Assembly: GCA_035606945.1 (NCBI GenBank)
Contig: DATNDR010000078.1
Location: 26,668 to 90,667, forward strand
Origin: GCA-003244245 sp035606945
Lineage (GTDB): Bacteria; Actinomycetota; Actinomycetes; Mycobacteriales; Pseudonocardiaceae
Direction of reading: 5' to 3'
Length of the DNA: 64,000 nt
Within the stretch, counting starts at the first letter, position 1. Each line of letters opens with the position of its first letter. Shown one piece after another: positions 17,581 to 28,013 of this stretch. The position numbers and the translations under genes are program-made. Below the pieces are notes generated by a model. The model saw only the letters and a list, made by a program, of their open reading frames with translations. It ran no database searches and was not told the DNA's origin.

Positions 17581-18920
17581 AGCAGGTGTCCTCCGGTGTG
17601 TCCGGCCGGTCGCGTCCCGTTAGATGCGCCGGCGCTGGCGGCCATCGCGCTGGTGAGGTCGTCTGCTGGGCAGCGACCGCGCCGGACCCGATATTCGGTG
17701 ATGTCCTCCACCAGCAACTGCACGCCGGGCGGGGCATCCAACGCCGGCAGGGCGTCGCAGGCCAGCTCGAACACCTCGGTCGCGGCGACGGCGAGGGTGT
17801 CATCGCGCAGGCCACGTTCGGCTGCCTGCAACCACCGCCCGGCGGCCGGCGCGCAGGCGTCCCGGGCGGCCGCGGTGACCTCGGGATCGGCAAGCAAGGC
17901 GGCCAGCACCGCCACCGGCACCAGCCACTGCCCTGCCGGTTGGGTGTCCAGATACCGAACCTCCAGGTAGCCATGCGGTCGTACCGGCGGGAACAGCGTG
18001 GTCAGGTGGTAATCCAGATCAGCGGTGCTGGGCCGGCCGGGCAGTGCCCCGGACAGCCAGTCGGCGAAGGTGACCCCCCTGGGCACGTCCCAACGTCCCA
18101 ACGGGCGGCGTTGGCACAGCACCGGTGTGTCCAGGGCACGGCGGGCCCAGTCAGCAGCCGGATCCCAGTCCATCGCCGGATCCCAGTGCACGGGACTGGG
18201 CCTGGTGCGGACCGGATCCAGGGCGAACCAGGCCTGCATTCGGGAGGACACCCATCCGGTGCGCCGGCCGCCCAGCCATGGAGAGTTGGCGAAGGCGGCT
18301 ACCAACACCGGTCCGAGGTCATGCAGGGCCGCCCAGCGCAGTGCCACGTCGGAAGGCGTGCCCGCGTCCAGGCACACCTGCACCGCCGCCGTGGAACACA
18401 TCATGGCCCGGCCCATCGGCCCGATCCGGTCGAAGGCGGTCTCCATCGCTGCGTAGCGGGGAATGTCGATCAACCGGCGAGACGGGCGATGCGGGTCGGA
18501 GCCCAACCCGGTGAGGACCAGACCGGCGGGATCGAGCAGGTCGGTCAGTGCGGCGGTATCGCCTTCGACGGTGGCGATGAGCCCGGTCAGCGAGGCACAG
18601 GGCGGGCTTGAGATCTCGAGCTGACCACCGGGTTCGACCGTGACGGTGGAGCCGTATGGAAGAGGTTTCTGGGGACTGTCGGGAACGAGGGAATCCGGAA
18701 CGTGTGCGCCGAGCGCTTCGGCGAGGTGTCGAGCCTGTAACGGGCGATGGGGATTGCCGGAATGCTGCACCACCCACTCGAGCTCGGCGCCGAGCAGCCT
18801 CGGCGGCCCGTGCTTGAAGCAGACCGAGGCGACGTACACCTCGGCCTCTTCCCGGCAGCGCAGAACCGTGGGTGGTGCGGCCGGTGCTGACGTCCAAGGC
18901 CGCGTTGCCTCTGCCGTCAC
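17577..18920 (-). CDS. egtA: glutamate-cysteine ligase EgtA
   Basis: A 447-residue GCS2-family ligase that makes gamma-glutamylcysteine, the sulfur donor for EgtB. It has GAELEWVVQHS near residue 45, TVEPGGQLEISSPP and RYLDTQPAGQWLVPVAVL. GTG 18920 follows AGGAGGTGGGTC, a strong ribosome site. It heads the egtABCD operon. egtE is not in this window. A copy of the dispersed hairpin repeat lies about 125 bp upstream. Confidence 0.95.
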   Translation of the reverse strand: MTAEATRPWTSAPAAPPTVLRCREEAEVYVASVCFKHGPPRLLGAELEWVVQHSGNPHRPLQARHLAEALGAHVPDSLVPDSPQKPLPYGSTVTVEPGGQLEISSPPCASLTGLIATVEGDTAALTDLLDPAGLVLTGLGSDPHRPSRRLIDIPRYAAMETAFDRIGPMGRAMMCSTAAVQVCLDAGTPSDVALRWAALHDLGPVLVAAFANSPWLGGRRTGWVSSRMQAWFALDPVRTRPSPVHWDPAMDWDPAADWARRALDTPVLCQRRPLGRWDVPRGVTFADWLSGALPGRPSTADLDYHLTTLFPPVRPHGYLEVRYLDTQPAGQWLVPVAVLAALLADPEVTAAARDACAPAAGRWLQAAERGLRDDTLAVAATEVFELACDALPALDAPPGVQLLVEDITEYRVRRGRCPADDLTSAMAASAGASNGTRPAGHTGGHLL

Positions 18921-19042
18921 GACCCACCTCCTGGGAATCGACGGGCCTTCGCCACGCTACCCAGTTACTCCGGCACTCGCAGCGTTACGCCAGAGCGTTC
19001 GTACACCCTTTCCCTCCGGTTCCCCGTCACGCTCCCCGTGCC

Positions 19043-19064
19043 CCCGATATGTCTCCATGTCGGA
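19043..19064. repeat. dispersed hairpin repeat, copy 3
   Basis: The element CCCCGATATG, TCTC, CATGTCGG; the last outer G pairs are lost (GGATG follows). It lies 22 bp beyond the 3' end of the ABC exporter gene and upstream of egtA, in the 165-bp gap between the two same-strand genes. Confidence 0.88.
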
Positions 19065-19085
19065 TGCGTAGGGGCGCGGAGGGGG

Positions 19086-20939
19086 TTAGGCGAGGGCGAA
19101 CTGGGTGTGGTGCAGCTGGGCGTAACGGCCATCTGCGGCGAGCAGTTCTTCGTGGGTCCCTCGTTCGACGACCCGTCCATCCTCGATCACCAAGATCAGG
19201 TCCGCGGCGCGGATGGTGGACAGCCGGTGCGCGATGACCAGAGCGGTGCGCCCGTGCAACGCCTCGGCGAGCGCGGCCTGCACCGCCACCTCGGACTCCG
19301 AGTCCAGATGTGCGGTGGCCTCATCGAGAATCACTACGCGAGGCCGGGCCAGCAGCAGCCGGGCGATCGCCAGCCGCTGCCGCTCACCACCGGAAAGCCG
19401 GTAGCCGCGGTCGCCGACCACGGTGTCCAACCCATCGGGCAGTGACCGCACCAGCGGCTCCAACCGAGCCCGCCGCAGCGCGTCCCACAGTTCGTCGTCC
19501 GACGCGTCCGGCGCGGCGAAGCGCAGGTTGCCCTCGATGCTGTCGTGGAACAGGTGCCCGTCTTGGGTCACCACGCCCACCGTGTCGCGCAGCGCGGCGA
19601 ACGACAGGTCGCGGACGTCGATCCCACCCAGGCGCACCGCTCCGGCGTCGACGTCATACAGCCGCGCCACCAGCGATGCGATGGTGGATTTGCCCGCCCC
19701 CGAGGAACCCACCAGCGCGACCAGTTGCCCGGGCTCGGCGCGGAAGTCGACGCCGTGCAACACCTCGGCACCACCCCGGGCATCCAGGGTTGCGACTTCC
19801 TCCAGCGAGGCCAGTGATACCTGGTCGGCCGAGGGGTAAGCGAAATGCACATGGTCGAACTCCACCGAGACCTGCCCCGGGGGCACGGTCCGCGCATCCG
19901 GTCGTTCAGTGATCATCGGGCGGACGTCGAGGACCTCGAAGACCCGCTCGAACGCCACCAGCGCGGTCATCACGTCGACCCGGGCGTTGGCCAGCGCGGT
20001 CAGCGGCGAGTAGAGCCGGGTGAGCAGCAACGCCAGGCTCACCACGGTGCCTGGGGCGATGTCGCCGCGCAGAGCCAGCCAGCCGCCCAGCCCGTATACC
20101 AGCGCTTGCGCCAGCGCGGAGACCAGGCTCAGGGCGGTGAGGAACACCCGCGCCGACATCGCGTTGCGCACGCCGATGTCGCGCACGCGGGTGGCCCGGT
20201 AGCCGAATTCGGCGGCCTCGGCATCCGGTCGCCCGAACAGCTTCACCAGCGTGGCGCCCGGCGCGGAGAAGCGCTCGGTCATCTGGGTAGTCATCGCCGC
20301 GTTGTGCGTGGAGGCCTCGCGCCGCAACTCGGCCATCCGCGCACCCATCCCCCGGGCCGGTACGACGAAGATCGGAAGCAACATCAGTGCCAGTACAGTG
20401 ACCTGCCACGACAGCGTCAGCATCACCGCCAGCGTGAGCACCAGCTGGATCACGTTGGTGACCACTCCGGACAGCGTGGAGGTCAGCGCGGTCTGGGCGC
20501 CGATGACGTCGTTGTTGAGCCGGCTGACCAGCGCCCCGGTGCGGGTACGGGTGAAAAACGCCACCGGCATTCGCTGCACGTGCTCAAACACGGCGCGCCG
20601 CAGGTCGAGAATCAGCCCCTCGCCGATCCGGGAGGACTGCCAGCGCGATGCCAGCCCGATCCCCGCGTCAAGCACCGCCAACCCCGCGATGGCCAAGGCC
20701 AGCTCGACGACCAACCCGACCCTCGCATGCCCGACGATGCCGTCGACAACGTGCCCGGCCAACAGCGGCGTGGCAACCGTGAGAACCGCCGAAACGGTGC
20801 TGAGCGCCAGAAAAATCAGCAGTGACGTCCGGTGCGGCTTGGCGAAACCGACGATCCGGCGCACCGTGCCCGGCGCGAGGGCGCGGGGTGTGTTGCCCTG
20901 ACGCATCGTGCTGTTCAGCAGGCTCCACGCATTGTCCAT
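19086..20939 (-). CDS. ABC transporter, fused permease and ATPase (exporter type)
   Basis: A 617-residue half-transporter of the MsbA/MDR type. Six membrane helices lie in residues about 35-330, with the nucleotide-binding domain C-terminal: Walker A GSSGAGKST, LSGGERQR, Walker B VVILDEATAHLDSE and IAHRLSTI. Such proteins homodimerise and export lipids, drugs or peptides; the substrate is unknown. The NBD carries an extra segment before Walker A (VSLASLEEVATLDARGGAEV). ATG 20939 has GGAGGG about 7 nt upstream. Confidence 0.9.
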   Translation of the reverse strand: MDNAWSLLNSTMRQGNTPRALAPGTVRRIVGFAKPHRTSLLIFLALSTVSAVLTVATPLLAGHVVDGIVGHARVGLVVELALAIAGLAVLDAGIGLASRWQSSRIGEGLILDLRRAVFEHVQRMPVAFFTRTRTGALVSRLNNDVIGAQTALTSTLSGVVTNVIQLVLTLAVMLTLSWQVTVLALMLLPIFVVPARGMGARMAELRREASTHNAAMTTQMTERFSAPGATLVKLFGRPDAEAAEFGYRATRVRDIGVRNAMSARVFLTALSLVSALAQALVYGLGGWLALRGDIAPGTVVSLALLLTRLYSPLTALANARVDVMTALVAFERVFEVLDVRPMITERPDARTVPPGQVSVEFDHVHFAYPSADQVSLASLEEVATLDARGGAEVLHGVDFRAEPGQLVALVGSSGAGKSTIASLVARLYDVDAGAVRLGGIDVRDLSFAALRDTVGVVTQDGHLFHDSIEGNLRFAAPDASDDELWDALRRARLEPLVRSLPDGLDTVVGDRGYRLSGGERQRLAIARLLLARPRVVILDEATAHLDSESEVAVQAALAEALHGRTALVIAHRLSTIRAADLILVIEDGRVVERGTHEELLAADGRYAQLHHTQFALA

Positions 20940-20991
20940 CAGGCACCCTCCATGCTGCGCACACCTCGTCGCCTGGACTGTAACCCTGTAA

Positions 20992-22152
20992 TCACCGTCT
21001 TATTCCGATGATCGGATCAGGTCCTGCCGGTAGGTCGGCACGGCTACCCACAGACTCGGAGATCCACGGGATCCGCACTTGCGCAGTACCGCGTTCGGGC
21101 AGAAACAGGGTCGAGTCCCCGAACTCGTGCCACAGATAGCGGCGTTGCACCGCAGCGGTGTAGGCGGCACCGACCAGTTCAGGTCCGGCGACGGCCTCGA
21201 GTAATAACAAGTGGCTGGCTTGTGGCGGGTGCAACCCGGTGATGAGCCCGGTCACGATCCGGGCCGGATGGCTGGGCCCGAGGACCAGATCGGTCCAGCC
21301 GCGCGCGGGCTCGATCAGGCCGCCGGGTTGCGTCGCGGTCTCCAGCGCGCGCACCACGGTGGTACCCACCGCGACAACTCGATGCCCGGCGTCATGGGCG
21401 CTCTGGACCAGCCGCGCGGTGGACTCGGGGACCTCGAAGCGCTCCGGTGCGGGCGGTTCGGGCAGCTCGGGACTGGACACCCCGGCGTGCAGCACGACGG
21501 GAGCCACGGTGATCCCCGAGGCAATCAGCTGCACCATCAGCGGCGCGGTGAACGGGCGCCCGGCGCTGGCCATCTCCGCGCTGCCCGGCTGGCGGGCGTA
21601 CACCGTCTGGTAATCCGCCAACGGGTACTGCTCGGCGAGGTAGCCGTAGCCAATCGGGCGGCCATGCTCCGACAGGTACGCCACGAGCGGGGTCGGCGGC
21701 GTCACCACCGCCCGCCATAACCGGCTCGGACCCTCATGGGGCGCAGAGTCCGGGTAGGACCTGCTGAGCAGGAGTTCAACGCCTCCGGGTAGGTGCAGCC
21801 GCTGCCCCAGGTGAGTTGTCAGGTCCGGTCCTCGGCCGTCGACCCGGCGGATCTCCACGACCCACTCCCCTGGGCTCAGCGAGGTGGCGATATGCACCGG
21901 TGCAGCGCGACCGTCGGCGCCACGTCCACGTACGGCGGCCGGCACGGTGGCGGAGGTGTTGACCACGACAAGGTCGCCGGGTTCGAGCAGCGTGGGCAGA
22001 TCAGCGAAGCGGCGATGCTCGATCCGGCCAGGCCGAGCGACCAGCAGCCGGACACCGTCGCGCGGCACTCCGCGGCGTTCCGGTGGGCCGGATGCCTCGC
22101 TTCCCGGCGGCAGCGTGAACCGCGTCGCGGGGCGGTCAGCGGCGATGGTCAC
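20992..22152 (-). CDS. QueA-like S-adenosylmethionine:tRNA ribosyltransferase-isomerase
   Basis: A 386-residue protein of the QueA family, recognisable from LEPGDLVVVNTSATVPAAV, the central GYGYLAEQYPLADYQTVYARQPGSAEM region, GTTVVRALET and the C-terminal HEFGDSTLFLP. Canonical QueA transfers the ribosyl part of SAM to preQ1-tRNA in queuosine synthesis. Many actinobacteria keep a QueA-like gene without the rest of the pathway, and no tgt or queG is visible here, so the real substrate is open. GTG 22152 overlaps the SDR stop (GTGA), so the two are co-translated. Confidence 0.85.
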   Translation of the reverse strand: MTIAADRPATRFTLPPGSEASGPPERRGVPRDGVRLLVARPGRIEHRRFADLPTLLEPGDLVVVNTSATVPAAVRGRGADGRAAPVHIATSLSPGEWVVEIRRVDGRGPDLTTHLGQRLHLPGGVELLLSRSYPDSAPHEGPSRLWRAVVTPPTPLVAYLSEHGRPIGYGYLAEQYPLADYQTVYARQPGSAEMASAGRPFTAPLMVQLIASGITVAPVVLHAGVSSPELPEPPAPERFEVPESTARLVQSAHDAGHRVVAVGTTVVRALETATQPGGLIEPARGWTDLVLGPSHPARIVTGLITGLHPPQASHLLLLEAVAGPELVGAAYTAAVQRRYLWHEFGDSTLFLPERGTAQVRIPWISESVGSRADLPAGPDPIIGIRR

Positions 22153-22874
22153 CGGCCCGTCTCCACCATGAGTTCTGCTGCCCGGTACCGCCCGCTGGGT
22201 AGATCCGATCCGACGATCGCCAGCAGTGCTGGTATGACGCGTTCCGGTGCCGGCCGGTCACTGATGTCCTCGCCCGGGAACGCCAGCTGGTGCAGATCGG
22301 TGGCCATGTCGCCCGGGTCGAAGGCATAGACCCGCAGCTGTGGGTGCTCCACCGCGAGCACCGCGGTGAGCTGATCCAGCGCAGCCTTGGCCGAGCCGTA
22401 GCCGCCCCATCCCGGGTAGGACTCCACCGCCGCGTCGGACGAGATGTTGACCACCCGCCCACCACGACGGGCGAGCTGCGGCAACAGCACTTGGAACAGC
22501 GCCAGCGGGGCCAGGGTGTTCACCGCGTAGACCTCTTCGAGCACCTCGAGGGGGTAGTCAGCGAGCTGGGGCTGCGGGCTTGGGCCCAGCATGCTGGCGT
22601 TGTTCACTAACAGGTCCAGGCCCCCCGCCGCGGCCGCCTCGGCAGCCAGCTGCAGGCGGTGGCGAGGATCGCGCACATCCCCGGGCACCGCTGTCACCGA
22701 CTGCGGGATTTCGATCTGGGCCACCATCTCGGTGAGCCGCACGGGGTCACGGGCGTCGATCACCACGTGCCAGCCACGGCGCACGAGGCTGAGGGTGAGA
22801 GCCTGACCCAGCCCGCGGCTCCCGCCGGTCACCACAGCGACCGGCCTCGGGCGAACTGTATTCCGCTGCGTCAT
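22149..22874 (-). CDS. SDR-family NAD(P)-dependent oxidoreductase
   Basis: A 241-residue classical SDR: TGGSRGLGQA cofactor loop, NNASM, NISSDAA serine and YGSAKAAL catalytic Tyr/Lys. The substrate is unknown. It diverges from soxR across a 55-bp gap that holds a perfect 7-bp-arm dyad, and it is translationally coupled to the QueA-like gene. The pair is therefore a likely SoxR target. Confidence 0.9.
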   Translation of the reverse strand: MTQRNTVRPRPVAVVTGGSRGLGQALTLSLVRRGWHVVIDARDPVRLTEMVAQIEIPQSVTAVPGDVRDPRHRLQLAAEAAAAGGLDLLVNNASMLGPSPQPQLADYPLEVLEEVYAVNTLAPLALFQVLLPQLARRGGRVVNISSDAAVESYPGWGGYGSAKAALDQLTAVLAVEHPQLRVYAFDPGDMATDLHQLAFPGEDISDRPAPERVIPALLAIVGSDLPSGRYRAAELMVETGR

Positions 22875-22888
22875 GCCGCGAGCATGTA

Positions 22889-22908
22889 ACTTGAACCTTA
22901 CTTCAAGT
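22889..22908. promoter_or_regulatory. MerR/SoxR-type operator
   Basis: The dyad ACTTGAA-CCTTAC-TTCAAGT has perfect 7-bp arms and a 6-bp centre. It sits in the 55-bp gap between the soxR start and the divergent SDR start. MerR-family regulators bind dyads of this size placed between the -35 and -10 elements. The arms differ somewhat from the E. coli soxbox (CCTCAAG...CTTGAGG) but share the CTTGA-like core. Confidence 0.7.
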
Positions 22909-22929
22909 CAAGGAATTGGCGGAGGCGTG

Positions 22930-23433
22930 ATGGACCGCACTGACCTGCTACCGATCGGCGAGATCGCCCGCCGCGCCGGGCTGGCGACCTCGGCACTGCG
23001 GTACTACGAGCGACAGGGGCTGATCAGCGCCGTGCGCACCTCCGGCGGCCAGCGGCGCTACCCGCGCAACATGCTGCGACGGCTGGCCTTCATCCGCGCT
23101 GCGCAGAGTGTCGGGCTTTCGTTGCGAGAGATTCGGACCGCACTGGATACCCTGCCGGCACAACGGACGCCTACCACGGCGGACTGGGCACGACTGTCCC
23201 GCTCCTGGCGTAGCCGGCTCGACGAGCAAATCGGCGGACTCATCGCGCTGCGAGACGGGCTGACCTCGTGCATCGGCTGCGGTTGCCTATCGCTGCGCCG
23301 GTGCAAACTGTCCAATCCCAACGACACCGCCGCCCGCTACGGTGCCGGCGCCCGGTACCTGCCACCGGTTTTGCGTCGGCCGCTCGACGCGACCTCGCAC
23401 ACAGCCAGCGTAACTGAACCCGCTGCGCCGTAG
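22930..23433 (+). CDS. soxR: redox-sensitive MerR-family activator SoxR
   Basis: A 167-residue MerR-family regulator. The HTH is IGEIARRAGLATSALRYYERQGLI, with a dimer helix at about residues 80-110. The [2Fe-2S] ligands have exact SoxR spacing (C-x2-C-x-C-x5-C: CIGCGCLSLRRC). ATG 22930 (MDRTDLLP) is preceded by GGCGGAGGCG. It senses redox-cycling compounds and most likely acts on the operator in the gap to its left. Confidence 0.93.
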   Translation: MDRTDLLPIGEIARRAGLATSALRYYERQGLISAVRTSGGQRRYPRNMLRRLAFIRAAQSVGLSLREIRTALDTLPAQRTPTTADWARLSRSWRSRLDEQIGGLIALRDGLTSCIGCGCLSLRRCKLSNPNDTAARYGAGARYLPPVLRRPLDATSHTASVTEPAAP

Positions 23434-23436
23434 CGC

Positions 23437-23796
23437 CCGACGAGGACGTCATCACCGCCGCCCTGCACGGCGCACTATTCGAGGGCTGGTCGCGGTCTAC
23501 AGGCTCATCAGGATGTGCTGCTCGCCCGGACACGGTTGATCTTCACCACACCGGCACTACGGGCGCGCATTGTCGACAGCCAGCACGCCACCGAGAAGCT
23601 GTTCGCCGAGTCCCTGGCCGCCCGCGACGAGCGCGCCCAGTAAGCGTCCAAGCGGCAGCAACGCTGGCCGCACTGACGGTCGCGCTCAGCGCGTGGGTGC
23701 AATCCGACGGCGCCGAGCAGCTGCCTGCACTGATCGATCGTGCTCTTCGCGCCCTACGTCCCAGCCCCCGAAAACCGGCCCCTGAACCAACAATGA
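23437..23796 (+). pseudogene. TetR-family regulator, C-terminal remnant (frameshifted)
   Basis: Reading across frames recovers a TetR-like C-terminal half. PDEDVITAALHGALFEGW is followed, after a frame change near 23510, by LIFTTPALRARIVDSQHA and FAESLAARDERAQ. After an in-frame stop (23641) and another frame change comes QAAATLAALTVALSAWVQSD and LPALIDRALRALRPSP. These are characteristic of the TetR ligand-binding tail. The DNA-binding half is absent. This is a decayed gene directly after soxR. Confidence 0.6.
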
Positions 23797-23807
23797 GGGT
23801 CGGAAGC

Positions 23808-24017
23808 CTACTTCTTCTTCGTACGGGTGGCACCGCCACGACCGCGCAGCGTGACACCGGACTCTGACAGCACCCGGTGGACGAAGCCGTATGATCGCCC
23901 GGTCGATTCAGCGAGCGCCCGGATGCTGGCTCCCTTCTCGTACTTCTTCTTCAGCTCCGATGCGAGCTTGTCCCGAGCTACACCGGTGATCCGGCTGCCT
24001 TTTTTCAGGTCGGCCAC
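23808..24017 (-). CDS. small helix-turn-helix protein
   Basis: A 69-residue, strongly basic protein (KKGSRITG...RTKKK) with a central HTH-like segment ASIRALAESTGRSYGFVHRV. Near-identical short HTH proteins are conserved in many actinobacteria without a proven function; I infer nucleoid or promoter binding. The well-formed start (GAAAGGCGTTTCGAGGTGGCC before ATG, with GAGG about 6 nt upstream) and single-gene context support expression. The 208 bp upstream (24018-24225) hold no other gene. Confidence 0.85.
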   Translation of the reverse strand: MADLKKGSRITGVARDKLASELKKKYEKGASIRALAESTGRSYGFVHRVLSESGVTLRGRGGATRTKKK

Positions 24018-24225
24018 CTCGAAACGCCTTTCTTCCGTCGGCAGAAGAGCCGGTCACGGCCCTGCGGCAATGATCGACCACGTTAGCGATCTCCGCTAGA
24101 CGATCTCCGGGTGGATCTGTGAGCGGTACCCGTAGCGGGCTCAGATGCGCAATATCACGGCAAAAGTGCCAAACAAGACCGCCTTGCATGACTTTGCATA
24201 CGCAGCGTAATCGGGAGATCACCCG

Positions 24226-25851
<1,626 letters not shown>

Positions 25852-26000
25852 GTGAGGTGACTCCAAGGGTGGTCGCCGGCAGGGGGTACTTCCCCACGCG
25901 CCGCGGCGTGCGGCGCCCAGCAGCGCATCAGCTCGTCGCGACCACGGACCTCATCCTACCCACCGAGCGCACCCGAATTATCCCGCCGCCGCCACGGGTG

Positions 26001-26693
26001 TCATGAATCCTGGTGCCGCTTGCCGCGCTCGCACAGCTGGACCTCGACCCAGCGGGCCCGCCGGGCGGCCTCATCGAGGACTGCGCGGCGCGGCTGCGCA
26101 ATGGCCAGTACCCGAGGCTCCGCGCGCTCCAGTAAACCGGCCAACCGCGCGTCGGCGGCCACCGTGCGCAACGCCGCGGTATCGCCACCGAGGACGACGG
26201 CGTCCAGTTCGGTGGCGCGGGGCAGCAGGACCCGCGCCGCGGCGTCCGCTGCGGCGCGCAGCGCCATCCGTGCCTGACCCTCCCGCCGGCGGGCGAACCG
26301 TTGCTGGGACTGTCCACCCGCCGCGCAACGCCCGTGCACCAGCCGGCTGCCGGTGCTGGAGATGAGCACCACCCCAGCCCGGGCGATCCCCACGCTGTAC
26401 CCGCCCAGGCGTACCAGGAGCAACCCGATCGTGCGCACCGCCAGGACGTGGTCGAGCAGGTCATCCACGGCAAGGCCGGCCCGTTGCCCGGCCGACACTG
26501 CCAGTGGACCGAAGGGCACCGGGATAGACGCCAGCCACCCGTCAACGGCGGCCACGTCCACTCGCCACGGCTCGATCGTAGTGGCCAGCGCACCGCTGTG
26601 ATCGGCCACGAAGCGCTCCAGGAATCTGGCCAGCCGCTCCGGCTCCACCTCGACCGCGTCTCCCCCGCCGGCAAGTTCCCGGATGCGGCTCAT
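26001..26693 (-). CDS. acVLRF1-family peptidyl-tRNA hydrolase (Vms1-like)
   Basis: A 230-residue protein with the VLRF1/eRF1-like core. STGSRLVHGR is followed by AAGGQSQQRFARRREGQAR, the loop with the catalytic Gln used to release nascent chains from stalled ribosomes. Then comes LDAVVLGGDTAALR...EPRVLAIAQPRRAVLDEA. The assignment to the actinobacterial VLRF1 group is by motif. ATG 26693 is the start; the open frame running to 27257 is antisense to the cyclase gene. It diverges from the lycopene cyclase with a 33-bp gap and sits near the ABC-F ribosome factor. Confidence 0.82.
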   Translation of the reverse strand: MSRIRELAGGGDAVEVEPERLARFLERFVADHSGALATTIEPWRVDVAAVDGWLASIPVPFGPLAVSAGQRAGLAVDDLLDHVLAVRTIGLLLVRLGGYSVGIARAGVVLISSTGSRLVHGRCAAGGQSQQRFARRREGQARMALRAAADAAARVLLPRATELDAVVLGGDTAALRTVAADARLAGLLERAEPRVLAIAQPRRAVLDEAARRARWVEVQLCERGKRHQDS

Positions 26694-26726
26694 GAGCGGC
26701 AGGTTACGCCCGCGTAGCGTGCAGCT

Positions 26727-27932
26727 GTGATCGATGTGCTGGTGGCCGGAGGCGGTCCGGCGGGGTGGGCGGTAGCTGCGGAGTGTGCGCGGCTTGGTCT
26801 GGTCACCGAGTTGGTGGACCTTGCGCCGGATCGGCCGTGGCGGGCTACCTATGGCTCGTGGCGAGCAGAGCTGCCCGCCGACGTGGACCCTGCGGTGGCG
26901 GCGGCCGGTCACGGCGAGGCGATCGGCACCATCACGCACCAGTTGGGCTGGGAATATGTCGTGCTGAACAACACCGCGCTGCGGGACCGGTTCGCCACCG
27001 CGTCCGTCACAGTGGTGAAGGGACGGGTGCGGGATGCCCGACCAGATCCCGAGGGGGTCACCGTCGAGGTGGACGGCGGGCAACGGCGGGCTGCGGTTGT
27101 CCTCGACGCCACCGGCGCGCCACGCGCGGTGCTCGGTACTGCTGCCCGCGGCGCATCCGCCGATCAGACCGCCGTGGGGGTGCTGGTCGAGGCCGGCGCG
27201 GTGCAGAGGTTGGTGACTCCGGGCAACGCGTTGTTCATGGATTGGCGGCCACACCACGGCGAGACCGGGTGGCCGACCTTTCTCTACGCAGTGCCGGTGA
27301 CGGCCGATCAGGTACTGCTCGAGGAAACCTCATTGGCCCGCCGCCCGGGGCTCGGGCTGGGGACACTACGGCGCCGGCTGCACGCCCGGCTGGCATACCA
27401 CGGCATCCCGGTGCCGCCCGGCGGTGAGGAACGGGTGCGAATCCCGGTGGACCGACCACTTCCAAGCCCCGGCGACCGGCGCGGACCAGTGGTGCCGTTC
27501 GGGGCGGCGAGCCCGCTGGTGCATCCCGCTACCGGTTACAGCGTCGCCACCGCATTGCAGCTGGCGCCTCGGGTGGCTGCCGCCGTGCGGGATGCGCTGC
27601 AGCGCGGCGGCTCCGCAGCGGCGGGTGCCGCGGCCTGGCGCACGGTGTGGAGCCCGGCCGCGCTGACGGTGCACGCGCTGCGCCGTCGGAGTCTGGAGTC
27701 GCTGCTGCGGTTCCCGCCGGGGCTGGTGCCGAAGTTTTTCGACGTATTCTTCGCACTTCCCCAGCGGCATCGTTGGGCCTATCTCACCGGCCGCGAGGAT
27801 GTCCAGGGCAGCGCCGCTGCGATGGTAGCTCTGTTCGCGACCTCGCCGTGGTGGCTGCGCCGGCGGCTGGTTCTCGGCGCCCTCGATCCACGTCCAAGCT
27901 CGGCCCAGAGCGACGAGGTGAATACCGGCTGA
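26727..27932 (+). CDS. lycopene cyclase-family FAD/NAD-dependent protein
   Basis: A 401-residue CrtY/CrtL-type flavoprotein. The N-terminal dinucleotide-binding GGGPAGWAVA is followed by the family motifs FMDWR (about residue 171) and LLEETSLA (about 197), and a C-terminal FGAASPLVHPATGYSVA. Lycopene cyclases make the beta-ionone rings of carotenoids; no other carotenoid genes are in the window, so the substrate is inferred. Start GTG 26727 (MIDVLVAGGG) lacks a strong ribosome site. Confidence 0.85.
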   Translation: MIDVLVAGGGPAGWAVAAECARLGLVTELVDLAPDRPWRATYGSWRAELPADVDPAVAAAGHGEAIGTITHQLGWEYVVLNNTALRDRFATASVTVVKGRVRDARPDPEGVTVEVDGGQRRAAVVLDATGAPRAVLGTAARGASADQTAVGVLVEAGAVQRLVTPGNALFMDWRPHHGETGWPTFLYAVPVTADQVLLEETSLARRPGLGLGTLRRRLHARLAYHGIPVPPGGEERVRIPVDRPLPSPGDRRGPVVPFGAASPLVHPATGYSVATALQLAPRVAAAVRDALQRGGSAAAGAAAWRTVWSPAALTVHALRRRSLESLLRFPPGLVPKFFDVFFALPQRHRWAYLTGREDVQGSAAAMVALFATSPWWLRRRLVLGALDPRPSSAQSDEVNTG

Positions 27933-27983
27933 GCGGGGCAGACGTCATCGGTTAGGCCATCTGGGTGTCCCCCGATAGCGCGT

Positions 27984-28013
27984 ACTTACCTACAATTGCT
28001 GATGCACGTAAGT
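27984..28013. promoter_or_regulatory. dyad in the NiCoT upstream gap
   Basis: The 304-bp gap 27933-28236 has no gene. It holds ACTTAC and GTAAGT as inverted arms 18 bp apart, with TTGC words inside and beside them (ATTGCTGATGCA, AGTTGCG, later TTGTTGCATTTA). Nickel permease genes are often controlled by Nur or NikR; the match to a Nur box is loose. Confidence 0.25.
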
